Source of the DNA: Prochlorococcus sp. AG-409-A10
GTDB taxonomy: Bacteria > Cyanobacteriota > Cyanobacteriia > PCC-6307 > Cyanobiaceae
Length of the DNA: 64,000 bases
Reading direction: 5' to 3'
Assembly: GCA_003216175.1 (NCBI GenBank)
Contig: QCJG01000003.1
Span: forward strand, 62,001-126,000
The position numbers were made by a program, and so were the translations under genes. Positions 47,414 through 60,746 of this stretch are shown here, in pieces. The stretch's first letter is position 1. Every line of letters starts with the position of its first letter. The notes beneath the pieces are model-generated. The model searched no databases and was not told the DNA's origin. It worked only from the letters and a program-made list of their open reading frames with translations.

Positions 47414-48523
47414 TTAGTCATTCAATTCCTTTACGCAATCGATTGGTCTTCTCAGAGACTTAATATTAATCCCGTAACGTAAAGCTGTTATTAATCCTGC
47501 AGCCTCTAAATAATTCTCTGCATGCAAAAAATTCTTATTTTTATCTCCACCTAAACAATCTAGTCTCATCTTTGTGGAACTAACATTTAATACTCCTTGA
47601 TTAGAAACTATTATCAAAGGAATACGTCTTTCAATACAAGACAAAACTGCTTCGCCACCTAATGCTCCCTGTGGCACAACAACCGCCCCCAAATCATTAT
47701 TACTTAATAAAGTTTTCACCTCTGAAAAAGTATTTGATTTGGTTTGCATCGCTGACTTACAAATTAGATCGGGTGCATGACTAAGGCCAACTAAAACACT
47801 TTGTAAAAATGTATATCCTATTTCCTCTCCAGATGTTCGAGGATCTAACTCATAATCAATTGGCAAGGGAGCCAAACCCGGCGCATGTGCACATGGAATC
47901 AATAAATGTTTTACAAGAAAATGACTTATTACAGCTTCGACACCCGCAATAATATCTACACCATTACCTTGTCGATAAAGTCTAGTTTCTAATTCGTCAT
48001 CATCATCAGGGAAACGAGTCACAACTGCAATTGCTGTTGCACCAGCTTGCTTAAGTTTTTCAGCTCCTCTCAAAAGGACATCTGGTTCTTCGATATTCCC
48101 CCAACTTGAGCCACTCAACCCTTTTGTTAGATTAATTCGTATGGCTCTTTCAGTGGTAATTACAGGGCCAATATCTAACCCCAAGCTTGCGACACAGCCA
48201 TCAGCAACTTGTAAATGTCTTTTCTTTAGATCAGGCTCTAAGCCCGCATCTAATAGTAAGCCTACTTTTTGTTGTCTTACTGGTTTTAGAAAGACTTCTC
48301 CCGCGGCAAAAAGATTTAAACTATATCCTTCTACATATTGGATACAAGTATCTACCCAATATAAAGATCCACCATTCATGACATTGGGATGAGTTATTAG
48401 ACATTCACTAGCAGAAGCCAATAATCTTGCAGCAGGGATTGCATCCCCTGCATATCCACCGACATTGCATCCTATTCCAGTAGGAATAATCAATAATGTT
48501 GGCAAAGGTTTAGTGTTAGTCAC
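47414..48523 (-). CDS. DUF3326 family protein
   Basis: 369 residues. Family marks include LLIIPTGIGCNVGGYAGDAI, ITHPNVMNGGSLYWVDTCIQ, GLLLDAGLEPDLKKRHLQVA, DDDDELETRLYRQGNGVD, GVEAVISHFLVKHLLIPCAH and APGLAPLPIDYELDPRTSGE. DUF3326 is common in cyanobacteria; no activity is known to me. Its ATG overlaps the preceding gene by 4 bases, so the two are coupled. Convergent with nadE, 19 bases apart. Confidence 0.87.
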   Translation of the reverse strand: MTNTKPLPTLLIIPTGIGCNVGGYAGDAIPAARLLASASECLITHPNVMNGGSLYWVDTCIQYVEGYSLNLFAAGEVFLKPVRQQKVGLLLDAGLEPDLKKRHLQVADGCVASLGLDIGPVITTERAIRINLTKGLSGSSWGNIEEPDVLLRGAEKLKQAGATAIAVVTRFPDDDDELETRLYRQGNGVDIIAGVEAVISHFLVKHLLIPCAHAPGLAPLPIDYELDPRTSGEEIGYTFLQSVLVGLSHAPDLICKSAMQTKSNTFSEVKTLLSNNDLGAVVVPQGALGGEAVLSCIERRIPLIIVSNQGVLNVSSTKMRLDCLGGDKNKNFLHAENYLEAAGLITALRYGINIKSLRRPIDCVKELND

Positions 48524-48753
48524 AAAGAATTCAATTCCGAATTAATACTTTTCTCCTTACCTGTATTAATAATAAATACAACTTCGACCGAAATTGTCTG
48601 GATATTTTTTTCAGGATGAGTAGTCACGGAAGTAATAGCCCACCTAACTGGTTCTCCATATTCAACTAACTTACATAAAATATAATTTCTTAAGCTAAAT
48701 ACACTTAATTGAGAAGGCCAATCAAGGTCTAGTTCTACAAATTCAAGATTCAC
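48520..48753 (-). CDS. Conserved small protein, 77 aa, upstream of DUF3326
   Basis: Begins MNLEFVELDLDWPSQLSVFS, continues LRNYILCKLVEYGEPVRWAI and TSVTTHPEKNIQTISVEVVF, with a short polar end. It looks like a small alpha/beta domain of alternating strands; it is soluble. Overlaps the DUF3326 start by 4 bases, which suggests a common role. No family recognised. Confidence 0.65.
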   Translation of the reverse strand: MNLEFVELDLDWPSQLSVFSLRNYILCKLVEYGEPVRWAITSVTTHPEKNIQTISVEVVFIINTGKEKSINSELNSL

Positions 48754-48806
48754 TTTATTAATTACTTATACTTTGATAATTCGTAAAGTTCGAGACAGAT
48801 AAAAAA

Positions 48807-49757
48807 TTATGCAGCAGCTCCACCTACAACTTCTAAAATTTCTTGCGTTATTGCTGCTTGTCTTGCCTTGTTGTAATCAATAGTGAGGTTTTTAGCTAAT
48901 TCCTTCGCATTATCACTAGCATTATTCATTGCCGTCATTCTACTCGCCAACTCTGAAGCAGCGGACTCTTGTAATGCACGTAGCAATTGATTCTGTAAAT
49001 AAAGAGGTAAAAGAGCATTCAAAAGCTGATCAGGACTTTGTTCGAAAACAATGTCCGATGGTAATTTCGGCTCCTCATTAGAAGGAGCAGCATCTTTCTC
49101 AATAATTAGTTGGCTATCTTTTGTAGTTAATCTAAAAATTTCATCTTCTGAATCTGCTATTCCTTGAGGATCTAAAGGTAAAAGTGTTTGTATTGTGGGA
49201 TTACAACTAACCAAACTTACAAATTTAGTAAAAATAACCTCTACTCGATCAGTACTTTCAGAGAGAAATTCAGCTAATACTTCACTAGTAATAGAGCCTG
49301 CATCCTCAGATGTCGGGACTTGCTCTAATTCTTTAAAAGTAGCTCTTATATTATAGAGACTAGCTCTATTCTCGAAATATCCTATTGCTTTCTTACCGAT
49401 TAAAACTAGGTCGGGGCTATATCCTTGACCTTTTAATTCAGCATAGCGTTTTTCTGTTCGTTTGATTATATTTGCATTGTATCCTCCACATAATCCTCTG
49501 TCTCCTGTAACAGCCAAGAGAGTAATTGTCTTAACTTCACGCCTATTGAGCAAAGGAGAATCAGCAGCCTCAAACTGCATCCTTGATTGTATATTTTCTA
49601 AAACCCTTGCCAATCGATCAGCGAAAGGTCTACTCCTTAGGACTTGATCCTGTGCTCTCCGAACTTTCGCAGCCGCAACTAGTCTCATTGCTTCTGTGAT
49701 TTTCCTGGTGTTTTTGACAGATACGATCCTGTCTCTTATGTCCTTGAGGTTAGCCAT
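48807..49757 (-). CDS. atpG: ATP synthase F1 subunit gamma
   Basis: 316 residues, the rotor shaft. N-terminal [20 protein letters not shown], then [16 protein letters not shown] and C-terminal [40 protein letters not shown] are conserved. The extra segment at about 200-235 ([20 protein letters not shown]) is the cyanobacterial/plastid insertion, without the regulatory cysteine pair of plants. Last gene of the operon that starts at atpI. Confidence 0.96.
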   Translation of the reverse strand: MANLKDIRDRIVSVKNTRKITEAMRLVAAAKVRRAQDQVLRSRPFADRLARVLENIQSRMQFEAADSPLLNRREVKTITLLAVTGDRGLCGGYNANIIKRTEKRYAELKGQGYSPDLVLIGKKAIGYFENRASLYNIRATFKELEQVPTSEDAGSITSEVLAEFLSESTDRVEVIFTKFVSLVSCNPTIQTLLPLDPQGIADSEDEIFRLTTKDSQLIIEKDAAPSNEEPKLPSDIVFEQSPDQLLNALLPLYLQNQLLRALQESAASELASRMTAMNNASDNAKELAKNLTIDYNKARQAAITQEILEVVGGAAA

Positions 49758-49793
49758 AGGTAAATGTCTCTCTTAGATAGCCTTTTTTTGTAT

Positions 49794-51317
<1,524 letters not shown>

Positions 51318-51370
51318 TTAAGTTGGGGAAGATGAAAGGGAGGAAGAAGGGGGAGAAAGTCAGGAGAGAA

Positions 51371-51919
51371 TTAGCTGACCTTGGCCAAAGCGAGACCAAG
51401 TCGCCTAACTTGACCTGCAATGCTAGCATCAATGACTTTTGATCCAACATTGACCACAAAGCCGCCTAGCAATTCGGAATCGACTTTGAGATCGATTTCC
51501 AAATTATCTGTACCAGCTATTGATTGTACTTTCTTGAGCAGCTCAGATTGTTGATCTTCATTTAGAGCTGAAGCTGAAGTGATTGTTGCTAAAGCAATAT
51601 TTCTTTGCTCTCGATAGATTTCTAATAATCTTTCAAGAACAGAATTCAACAATCCTATTCTCTGTCGATCAGCCAAAAGTTTTAGAAGGTTTAAGAAAGA
51701 GGGAGTGACCTGACTAGAAAATAGCTTTTCTAAAGCTGCTTTCTTTTGATTAATCTCTAAAACTGGCGATGACATCGCATCACTAAATTCAGGACAAGTA
51801 TTCCAAAGTTCTAAAATAGATTTAGCTTGGCTAACTACTTCATCCACCTCATTGCGGCTCTCAGCGACTTGAAGGAACGCTTCAGCATATGGAGTAGTAA
51901 TAGTATTAAGTAATGGCAT
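51371..51919 (-). CDS. atpH: ATP synthase F1 subunit delta
   Basis: 182 residues; links the F1 head to the peripheral stalk. TPYAEAFLQVAESRNEVDEV at the N-terminus, FLNLLKLLADRQRIGLLNSV in the middle and the C-terminal LLGGFVVNVGSKVIDASIAG, QVRRLGLAL signature. Its ATG shares one base with the atpF stop. Confidence 0.94.
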   Translation of the reverse strand: MPLLNTITTPYAEAFLQVAESRNEVDEVVSQAKSILELWNTCPEFSDAMSSPVLEINQKKAALEKLFSSQVTPSFLNLLKLLADRQRIGLLNSVLERLLEIYREQRNIALATITSASALNEDQQSELLKKVQSIAGTDNLEIDLKVDSELLGGFVVNVGSKVIDASIAGQVRRLGLALAKVS

Positions 51920-52431
51920 TAGTTCCCTCCAATATTTTTAATTGACTGTTTAAGAAAATTATCCTGAGTATTTGAATCTAACTTTTTAGGAAGCATTGCT
52001 AATGCTTTTTCAATAGCAAGTTCTGCAGCCTCTTTTCTTAATTGAGAAGTAACTCTTGCAGCTTCAGCATTTAAGTCAGATGCAGCGCCTTGTTTAATTC
52101 TTGCCATTTCCTCAACAGTCCTTTTTTCACTCTCTAGACGAATTGATTCTGCTCTCGATTTACAATCATTTCTGATTTTGTCTGCTTTTTGCTTCGCTGA
52201 TGCAAGTTCATCTTTTGCTTGTGAAAGAGAATCTTGCGCTTGAGATAAACGCTCTTCTGCCTCCTTCAAGTCAGAAAGAATTGTAGTTCTTCGTCTTTCA
52301 AGGATTTTTCCTAAAAAACCTGGCAAGAACTTATAGAGGCCAAAAACAACAACAGCTAAGTTGATAATATTGGTCTCAAAAATATTTAAATTGAGGCCAA
52401 AGCCTTCGGAAGCGAAAATTAAAGAAATCAT
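51919..52431 (-). CDS. atpF: ATP synthase F0 subunit b
   Basis: 170 residues. A membrane helix at about 18-40 ([20 protein letters not shown]) is followed by a long charged coiled coil ([20 protein letters not shown] onwards) that forms half of the peripheral stalk. Overlaps the b' gene by 4 bases and atpH by 1. Confidence 0.94.
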   Translation of the reverse strand: MISLIFASEGFGLNLNIFETNIINLAVVVFGLYKFLPGFLGKILERRRTTILSDLKEAEERLSQAQDSLSQAKDELASAKQKADKIRNDCKSRAESIRLESEKRTVEEMARIKQGAASDLNAEAARVTSQLRKEAAELAIEKALAMLPKKLDSNTQDNFLKQSIKNIGGN

Positions 52432-52889
52432 TTTTTTGCCAAGAGTCTTTCTACAATCAAATCACCAAGATTATCAGCCTCGCTTTTGAGTTGATTCAGA
52501 GCCTCATTTCTTTGTGAATCAATCTCTCGCCTAGCTTTCTCTCTCGATGCATTTGCCTCTGAATTGGCAAGAGCAAGAGCTTCTTTATAAAGATTCTCAG
52601 AATCCTGCTCAGCCTCAAGAATTACTTTCTGAGCTTGAAGACGAGCTTCTTTGAGCTGATCTTTGAGTTCAGTCTCTAGTCGTTCAACCTCAGCTATTTT
52701 TTTCTTTGCCTCTGCCCGACTTGTATTTACATAATCCTCTCTTTCTTCAACTACCCGTCCAACAGGTTTGAAAAAAAGAGCATTAAGTATGAAAGTCAGT
52801 AATACAACTTGAACAGCCATCAGCGGAAGAGTTGCATCGAAATCAAATAGACCTCCCTCAGAGGCACCAAACAAAAACAAAGTTGGCAT
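52428..52889 (-). CDS. ATP synthase F0 subunit b'
   Basis: 153 residues. Membrane helix at about 17-40 ([20 protein letters not shown]) and coiled-coil stalk with [20 protein letters not shown]. Photosynthetic organisms use the b/b' heterodimer instead of a b homodimer; named atpG, atpF2 or atpX in different schemes, so the symbol is left blank. Overlaps atpF by 4 bases. Confidence 0.93.
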   Translation of the reverse strand: MPTLFLFGASEGGLFDFDATLPLMAVQVVLLTFILNALFFKPVGRVVEEREDYVNTSRAEAKKKIAEVERLETELKDQLKEARLQAQKVILEAEQDSENLYKEALALANSEANASREKARREIDSQRNEALNQLKSEADNLGDLIVERLLAKK

Positions 52890-53017
52890 TAGCTAGGGGT
52901 GCAAGAATTTAAGCGAGCCGGATAACGGCAATTGAAATTTGCTAAAGAATTTTCAAATGTTGGGGCTGAAAGTTAATCAAATTGATTGATTTACGTAATC
53001 AGCCCTTTTTGAAATAT

Positions 53018-53299
<282 letters not shown>

Positions 53300-53433
53300 T
53301 TATAGAGTTGTGAACGGGAGTTTATACCTGCGAGGGGTGCATCTCATAGTTCTTGAGATGATACTGAAAGATTTCAGGCCTCAAAGCAGGAAATTTGCCA
53401 TTGAAAAGTTAATTCAGTAGCAAAAAATCATGA

Positions 53434-54159
53434 TTAATGATGCTCTTCTACTGCTTCCCCGATGTAATAAGCAGCAAGAGTGGCAAAAATCAGAGCTTGA
53501 ATAGCACTAGTAAACAAGCCTAGAAACATAACAGGAACTGGAAGGACAAGAGGTACAAGAAAAACAAGTACCGCTACAACAAGTTCATCCGCCAGAATGT
53601 TTCCAAATAAACGGAATGAGAGAGATAGAGGCTTTGTAAAGTCTTCAACAATTTTGAATGGGAGCATTATTGGCGTTGGGTGAACGTAATACTCGAAGTA
53701 ACGCAAACCTTTATTGCTCAAGCCCGCATAAAAATATGAGAGAGATACCAGTAGTGCTAAAGCAACAGTCGTGTTTATGTCAGCTGTAGGTGCCCCAAGT
53801 TCACCACTTGGTAGTTCAATCAGCTTCCAGGGAACTAATGCTCCGCCCCAGTTGCTCACAAATATGAACAGAAAGAGGGTTCCGATGAAAGGCATCCAAT
53901 CTCTATAAACCTTTTCACCAATTTGTGTTCTTGCGAGATCACGTATGTAATCCCATAGAAATTCCAAAAGATTTTGGACACCTTTTGGATCACGTTCCAT
54001 TTTTTTTGTTCCAATGACCACTAAGGCAAGCAAAGCGCCTATGAGCAGCCATGAAGTCATAAAAACTTGGCCGTGAATTCTAAAATTTCCAATTTGCCAA
54101 TAGAGGTGTTGACCCACCTCTAATTCAGCTAAAGGAAAAACAAATGGTAAAAAACCCAT
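53434..54159 (-). CDS. atpB: ATP synthase F0 subunit a
   Basis: 241 residues with about five membrane helices. The essential arginine is in [20 protein letters not shown], and the C-terminal [20 protein letters not shown] completes the proton channel facing the c ring. Second gene of the atp operon. Confidence 0.95.
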   Translation of the reverse strand: MGFLPFVFPLAELEVGQHLYWQIGNFRIHGQVFMTSWLLIGALLALVVIGTKKMERDPKGVQNLLEFLWDYIRDLARTQIGEKVYRDWMPFIGTLFLFIFVSNWGGALVPWKLIELPSGELGAPTADINTTVALALLVSLSYFYAGLSNKGLRYFEYYVHPTPIMLPFKIVEDFTKPLSLSFRLFGNILADELVVAVLVFLVPLVLPVPVMFLGLFTSAIQALIFATLAAYYIGEAVEEHH

Positions 54160-54234
54160 TTATCTGGAAGTTAGGTTACGTAGAAAATAAAAGCCAAACA
54201 AACAAAACTTAAAAATTTGATTTCTAAAATGCAC

Positions 54235-54654
54235 TTATGGCATTGATAGAAACTGAATAATTAACGCTGGTTTATAAAGCAAAAATCCTAATAAAGCCGG
54301 AATCAAATCAAGTTGAGGAAATCTAGAAGATACCAAAACCAAAAGGACCGGAACTAACAACTGGACTTTACCGACGATTTTTGATGAAGTACCCAGTCTT
54401 CCAACTCCGCGAGCAAGCAAGCGAAAATAAAAAATTCCTGATAAAGCACCAATAAATAGGCTTGCACTAGCTTGGATTCCCCAAAAGAAACCTGCTATGC
54501 AAACAGAAAAAATAGTCAATAAGAATGTCAGACGGAATACTCGAAATTGAAGTTCAAGATATTCGTCTGACTTGACTCCGAACGATGAGTCCGATGAATC
54601 AATATCCAGAAGAGGATCATGACTTGAGCAATTTTCAACAGTCTCAGATGCCAC
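54235..54654 (-). CDS. atpI: ATP synthase protein I
   Basis: 139 residues. A polar Ser/Asp-rich N-terminus (about 1-32) is followed by four hydrophobic helices at about 37-60, 61-82, 97-112 and 118-135 (SLFIGALSGIFYFRLLARGV lies in the middle). AtpI aids c-ring assembly or magnesium uptake. First gene of the operon atpI-B-E-F'-F-H-A-G. Confidence 0.88.
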   Translation of the reverse strand: MASETVENCSSHDPLLDIDSSDSSFGVKSDEYLELQFRVFRLTFLLTIFSVCIAGFFWGIQASASLFIGALSGIFYFRLLARGVGRLGTSSKIVGKVQLLVPVLLVLVSSRFPQLDLIPALLGFLLYKPALIIQFLSMP

Positions 54655-55081
54655 AAAAATTCCTCCTATTGGAGTTCCTTAGTGATAGTGAGAAGTTGTT
54701 TTGCAAACAAGACACCTAAGCTCTCTGCAAAGGCCCGGGGAATCTATCACGAGACTTGCATCAAAACAAAAAAAATTTTAATCAATAAATTGAAAAGTTG
54801 ATTAATTTAATAACTTGAGGAAGAATTTTAAGCAAGATTTTAGTTATCCAATCTAACTCAATATAAAATCTGTTTAAAACTTTAATCCTGAGGATATGAA
54901 ATTCAATAATTAGAAATTCATCTATTCTTTTATTTTTGTCTCTAAAAACTAACAATTAAATTTTATCTGATAAAAATCTTCTTAAATTTTATGCAATTTC
55001 ATAAAAAAGTAAATTAAATACATTTAGAGACTTGGCAAGATAGCAATTAAGCGGCTCAATGGTTTATAAGCAAAAGATCCT
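54655..55081. other. 427-base divergent spacer between atp operon and ftsW
   Basis: No ORF with protein-like composition. The half next to atpI is G+C richer (around 54715-54760, with GGCCCGGGGAATC) and probably holds the atp promoter and 5' leader; the ftsW side is AT-rich. No canonical riboswitch or hairpin with T run was recognised. Confidence 0.55.
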
Positions 55082-56314
55082 TTGAGTAATATTTCTAATA
55101 AAAAAATTCATTCAAAACCTAGAAGGAAACATACGCATGAACCAAAAGTTTATCTTGGTCATTTATTAAGCGAGAAGATACTTCCATTGCCTTGGTCTAT
55201 GTGGCCAAAGGAGGGGCGTTTGATCATGGGATTAATTACCTTTTGGAGCATCTCAGGGATCTTTATTCTTGGATCAGCTAGTTGGTGGGTAGCCACTAGA
55301 GAAATGGGTGAAGGTGCTTATTACATAAAAAGACAACTAATTTGGCTTTTAGCTAGTTGGAGCATTTTCTACCTAGCTATAAATATCAATCTAAGAAATT
55401 GGCTTAGGCTATCAGGGCCTTGCCTTTTGATAGGTATGGTTCTAATTGCATCAACAAGCTTTTTCGGTAGTACCGTTAATGGATCTACTCGATGGTTGAT
55501 TATCGGCCCAATCCAAATTCAACCATCTGAGTTAATCAAACCTTTTATTATTCTTCAAAGTGCAAAGCTTTTTGGGCAATGGGAAAGAATAAATTCAGAA
55601 AAAAAAATTTTTTGGTTAACTATTTTTGCCTCAATTATTGTACTAATTATAAAGCAACCAAATTTAAGCACCGCTGCATTAATAGGCATATTACTTTGGT
55701 TGATTGCATTAGCATCGGGTATTAACTTCCGATATCTTTTCAACACAGCTATTTCAGGATTTCTTATTGGTTCAATAAGCATTTTTTTGAATGCTTATCA
55801 ACAAAGTCGCGTTATGTCATTTATCGACCCTTGGAAAGATCCACAAGGCAGTGGATATCAATTAATTCAGAGTCTTTATGCTATTGGTTCTGGTGGTCTA
55901 TTTGGAGAAGGTTATGGTCTTTCAATGCAAAAATTACAATACTTACCCTACAGGAGTACTGATTTTATATTTGCTGTTTTTGCTGAAGAATTTGGGTTCT
56001 TTGGATCTATTTTACTTTTATTATTTCTGCTTGTAGTTGCATATTTAACCCTAAAAATTTCACTTAATTGTAGAAATAATTATTCTAAACTAATCTCTAT
56101 TGGTTCAGGAACTATTCTTGTTGGCCAATCAATTATGCACATAGCAGTTTCATCAGGAGCAATGCCTACAACTGGCCTTCCCTTCCCTTTGATTAGCTAT
56201 GGGGGAAACTCATTGATATCAAGCTTATTAATAGCGTCCCTATTAGTAAGATCCTCTATTGAATCTTCAGATTTATTAAATAAAAATCCCTCCCATAGAC
56301 TTTTTACTAGATAA
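55082..56314 (+). CDS. ftsW: Septal peptidoglycan polymerase FtsW
   Basis: 410 residues, SEDS family. TTG start. A 50-residue polar N-terminus precedes about ten membrane helices. Marks are STRWLIIGPIQIQPSELIKP, YQLIQSLYAIGSGGLFGEGY, STDFIFAVFAEEFGFFGS and TTGLPFPLISYGGNSLI. Polymerises lipid II at the division site with a class b PBP. Followed by ccdA after 19 bases. Confidence 0.92.
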   Translation: MSNISNKKIHSKPRRKHTHEPKVYLGHLLSEKILPLPWSMWPKEGRLIMGLITFWSISGIFILGSASWWVATREMGEGAYYIKRQLIWLLASWSIFYLAININLRNWLRLSGPCLLIGMVLIASTSFFGSTVNGSTRWLIIGPIQIQPSELIKPFIILQSAKLFGQWERINSEKKIFWLTIFASIIVLIIKQPNLSTAALIGILLWLIALASGINFRYLFNTAISGFLIGSISIFLNAYQQSRVMSFIDPWKDPQGSGYQLIQSLYAIGSGGLFGEGYGLSMQKLQYLPYRSTDFIFAVFAEEFGFFGSILLLLFLLVVAYLTLKISLNCRNNYSKLISIGSGTILVGQSIMHIAVSSGAMPTTGLPFPLISYGGNSLISSLLIASLLVRSSIESSDLLNKNPSHRLFTR

Positions 56315-56333
56315 TCTGAAGTAAGAACTTAAA

Positions 56334-57074
56334 GTGGCAAATCTCTTTTTGAACATTTCTTCTATAAGTTTAATTTTCTCTGATTTAACTCGTCATGGCG
56401 AGCAATTAATTAATAATGGGCTCAACAATCCAACCCCCCTAACAATTCTGATAGTTTTCACGGGAGGTCTTTTGACTAGCCTGGGGCCCTGTTCATTGTC
56501 ACTTTTACCAATAACAGTTGCATATTTAGCTGGGTTTAAAAACGACCAAAGCCCTTTACAAAAAACAATTAGTTTCTGCAGCGGTATAGTTATTTCATTA
56601 GTTGTATTAGGAAGTCTAAGCGGGTTTTTAGGGAGAATTTATGGTCAATTACCAGGTTTCTTTTCAATATTCATAAGTTTTCTAGCAATAATTATGGGTC
56701 TTAATCTGCTTGGAATTTTTAAATTCTCACTTCCATCTGGTCCTGATCCTGAATTTTGGACAAATCAAGTTCCTCCTGCATTCGCTCCAGTTTCAGCAGG
56801 TTTTGCTTTTGGATTAGCCTCCTCTCCTTGTACCACTCCTGTTCTTGCAGTTCTTCTCGCCTGGGTCGCTAAACAAGGAAATCCTCTGAGTGGCACAATT
56901 TTTCTTGGAAGTTTTGCGATTGGACAAATTGTTCCTTTATTTTTAGCAGGTACTTTTGCAGCAAGTATTCCAAAATTATTATCGTTACGACCTATTGGAA
57001 AATGGGTTCCACCAATTAGTGGAGTAATTTTATTAACCATAGGTCTTTTAAGTCTTCTTTCTATTTGGATATAA
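56334..57074 (+). CDS. ccdA: Thiol-disulfide transporter CcdA
   Basis: 246 residues, GTG start, six membrane helices. Conserved cysteines lie in TSLGPCSLSLLPITVAYLAG (helix 1) and LASSPCTTPVLAVLLAW (helix 4). Carries reducing power across the thylakoid membrane to keep apocytochrome c haem-site thiols reduced. Directly upstream of ccs1 (5 bases), a functional pair. Confidence 0.92.
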   Translation: MANLFLNISSISLIFSDLTRHGEQLINNGLNNPTPLTILIVFTGGLLTSLGPCSLSLLPITVAYLAGFKNDQSPLQKTISFCSGIVISLVVLGSLSGFLGRIYGQLPGFFSIFISFLAIIMGLNLLGIFKFSLPSGPDPEFWTNQVPPAFAPVSAGFAFGLASSPCTTPVLAVLLAWVAKQGNPLSGTIFLGSFAIGQIVPLFLAGTFAASIPKLLSLRPIGKWVPPISGVILLTIGLLSLLSIWI

Positions 57075-57079
57075 AATAG

Positions 57080-58360
57080 ATGAAAAAAATCAGCCAAGTT
57101 TTAAACTGGCTTTCTAGCTTAAAGATTGCGATATTACTATTATTATTAATAGCCTTATCTTGTGCAGCTGGGACTTTAATACCACAACAACAACCAGATC
57201 AATTCTATTACGAAAATTTCAATGAAAATCCTTTTCTTGGAATTATTAATGGAAATATATTGCTATTTTTTGAATTCAATCATGTCTATACAAGTTTTTG
57301 GTTTTTATGCTTACTAATTTGGCTTGGTTTAGCTCTTACAGTTTGTAGTTTAAGAAGACAATTACCGATACTTAAATCAGCATTAAACTGGGTAGATTAT
57401 AAATCACCTCGTCAAATAGCAAAACTTGCTATTTCTAAAACAATAGTAACTAATAATTACTCAGAAAGCTTAGAAAAAATTAAAATTAATTTTAAAAACA
57501 AAGGTTGGAATATAAAAGAAATAGATGGAAGAATAGCTGCTCGAAAAGGAGTAATAGGTAGATTAGGACCTATATTAATTCATCTAGGAATGATACTATT
57601 AATGATAGGAGCAACATACGGATCATTAAATGGAAAAACCATAGAGAAATTTCTAGCCCCGGGAAGATCAATAGATTTATTAAACAATAATGAAGAGAAA
57701 GGGTTAACTATTGAATTACAAAATTTTCAAATCGAAAGAGATCCTCAAGGAAGAGCTGAGCAATATAGGTCTATAGTCAATGTTATAGAGCCAAATGGAA
57801 CCAACCAATCAAAAGAAATTAGTGTTAATTATCCATTAAGATACAAAGGCTTAACATTGTATCAAGCCGATTGGGCATTAGCAGCAATAACTATTCAAAT
57901 TGAAAAAAGTCCGAAATTACAAATTCCAATAGAACCTATTCCTGAGCTAGGTGAACAAATTTGGGGGACAATTATACCTACAAAAAAAAATGGTGAGGAC
58001 CCAATTTTAGTAACTGTAGATAGTGAACTAGGACCAGTAAGTATTTATGATAGTGATGGTACATTCCTTACAACCTTAACTACAAACAAGGACGTAAAAG
58101 TAAAGGAGACTTTAATAAAGATAATAAATATAATTCCAAGCAGCGGGTTACTTTTAAAGCGTGACCCTGGAGTACCTCTTGTATATACGAGTTTTGCGAT
58201 AATACTTATCGGAGGTTCACTTAGTGTTATTTCCACTAAGAAAATCTGGGTCTTACATGAAAAGGGAAAATCTATGCTTTATATAGGTGGATTAAGTAAC
58301 AGGAATCTCTCTGGTCTTTCAAAAGAATTACCAAGTTTTATTAGCTTCTTAGAGAATTAG
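57080..58360 (+). CDS. ccs1: Cytochrome c biogenesis protein Ccs1 (ResB family)
   Basis: 426 residues. ResB domain: helix 1 [36 protein letters not shown], helix 2 with [20 protein letters not shown], helix 3 [20 protein letters not shown] with the conserved His, a large luminal domain, and a last helix [18 protein letters not shown]. Works with CcsA in haem ligation to c-type cytochromes. Its stop overlaps the convergent queF 3' end by 12 bases. Confidence 0.92.
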   Translation: MKKISQVLNWLSSLKIAILLLLLIALSCAAGTLIPQQQPDQFYYENFNENPFLGIINGNILLFFEFNHVYTSFWFLCLLIWLGLALTVCSLRRQLPILKSALNWVDYKSPRQIAKLAISKTIVTNNYSESLEKIKINFKNKGWNIKEIDGRIAARKGVIGRLGPILIHLGMILLMIGATYGSLNGKTIEKFLAPGRSIDLLNNNEEKGLTIELQNFQIERDPQGRAEQYRSIVNVIEPNGTNQSKEISVNYPLRYKGLTLYQADWALAAITIQIEKSPKLQIPIEPIPELGEQIWGTIIPTKKNGEDPILVTVDSELGPVSIYDSDGTFLTTLTTNKDVKVKETLIKIINIIPSSGLLLKRDPGVPLVYTSFAIILIGGSLSVISTKKIWVLHEKGKSMLYIGGLSNRNLSGLSKELPSFISFLEN

Positions 58361-58771
58361 ATCTAAATTATTTCTTTTCCCATGACAGACTCTAATGGTT
58401 GTATGAACATTACCTCTAGGGTTAAAATCAGCTTCTAATTGCATCCACTTAGGTTCAGAAACTTCAACAAAGTCATCGATTATTTTATTAGTAACTTCTT
58501 CATGAGATATTTTCTTGTCTCGAAAGCTATTTAAGTAAAGTTTAATCGCTTTTAATTCAATAACCTTAGTATTTGGTTGATATTTAATTCTCAAAGTAGC
58601 GAAATCAGGATAACCAGAGAAAGGACACTTACATGTGAATTCAGGGAAATCTATTGAAATCTCATAATCTCTATTGCTATTTGGATTTGGGAAACAAATT
58701 AAGCACCCAGACTCTATTTCCCTCTCCCCATACAAAATTTCTTCTTTGACGTCCTTTCTTTGTCTAATCAC
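58349..58771 (-). CDS. queF: NADPH-dependent preQ0 reductase
   Basis: 140 residues from the GTG at 58771; the frame is open further to 58897 but the family starts here. Reduces 7-cyano-7-deazaguanine to preQ1 for queuosine tRNA modification. The catalytic Cys is in [40 protein letters not shown] contains the substrate Glu-His segment, and [13 protein letters not shown] ends the fold. Short type I QueF form. Confidence 0.9.
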   Translation of the reverse strand: MIRQRKDVKEEILYGEREIESGCLICFPNPNSNRDYEISIDFPEFTCKCPFSGYPDFATLRIKYQPNTKVIELKAIKLYLNSFRDKKISHEEVTNKIIDDFVEVSEPKWMQLEADFNPRGNVHTTIRVCHGKRNNLDLIL

Positions 58772-58902
58772 ATTTTGATGGCATTTAAAACTCACACTAC
58801 ATAAAAGCTTGATTAAAAATTCAAACTTTAAATAAATTCTTCTAATCAAAAAACAACGAAATGATGCCGAAAAGCTTTTTTGTATCATTGAGTACAAACC
58901 AA

Positions 58903-59175
58903 ATGACCGCTATCCCCCCTAATGGATATAAATCAAGGTTTTATATGGACATCAGTCTTTCTGATCAACGCAATGGAACTCAAATAGAACCTAAAAGTGT
59001 TCATGGAATCCTTTGGCTACAAACTCATTTTGAATCAGTCCATTGGGAATCAATAAGTAATGGTCTGGTAATAATTCCCAACAAAGACGCAGAAATTCTT
59101 CGTGAAGATGCAAGCAAGGCTGGTCTAAATGTAAATTTCAGAAATTCTTTAAAACAAATAGACAAAATCTTGTAA
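58903..59175 (+). CDS. Conserved small protein, unknown
   Basis: 90 residues from the ATG at 58903 ([20 protein letters not shown]); an ATG at 58861 would add 14. Compact alpha/beta composition: [51 protein letters not shown]. No signal or membrane segment. It lies 36 bases before glnB on the same strand, so it may be cotranscribed with it. No family recognised. Confidence 0.6.
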   Translation: MTAIPPNGYKSRFYMDISLSDQRNGTQIEPKSVHGILWLQTHFESVHWESISNGLVIIPNKDAEILREDASKAGLNVNFRNSLKQIDKIL

Positions 59176-59205
59176 AAACTATCTAAAATTCTTGAAGTTA
59201 CCTAA

Positions 59206-60347
<1,142 letters not shown>

Positions 60348-60442
60348 TTGTTTACAAAAACAAACAGGAAACGGAACAAAAACCGCAGAACTCGAGGTTA
60401 TCCTCTTTTTCAATAGAGAATCAAGTCAACTAAACAAAGGTT

Positions 60443-60703
60443 TTGTCTAAAAAGCTCAGGCATCAAACCAATGAAGATGAACTATCTAGCCATGGTCATT
60501 TTCATCTAACCTCTCAAAAACAAACTGGTGAAGTACTTGAACTTCTACCTCCAGGAAGTTTTGCAATATTTGCAAATCAACCAAATGATTTGCCTCCCTT
60601 TCAAGTAATTGATTGCAAAGGAGGAAGATGCAGAGTAAGACAACAGGCTTGGGGAAGATATGTCCATTGGGAAGTTGAACACAATAGACTCAAGTCAGCT
60701 TGA
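60443..60703 (+). CDS. Conserved small protein, 86 aa, unknown
   Basis: TTG start at 60443. Middle segment TGEVLELLPPGSFAIFANQP and DLPPFQVIDCKGGRCRVRQQ, ending AWGRYVHWEVEHNRLKSA. Basic, beta-rich, SH3-like in appearance; it may bind nucleic acid. It ends 43 bases before purB on the same strand. Conserved-looking, but no family recognised. Confidence 0.65.
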   Translation: MSKKLRHQTNEDELSSHGHFHLTSQKQTGEVLELLPPGSFAIFANQPNDLPPFQVIDCKGGRCRVRQQAWGRYVHWEVEHNRLKSA

Positions 60704-60746
60704 CCTTGACGATCTAAATTAAAGTAACCTTTAACTTTGTAGCACT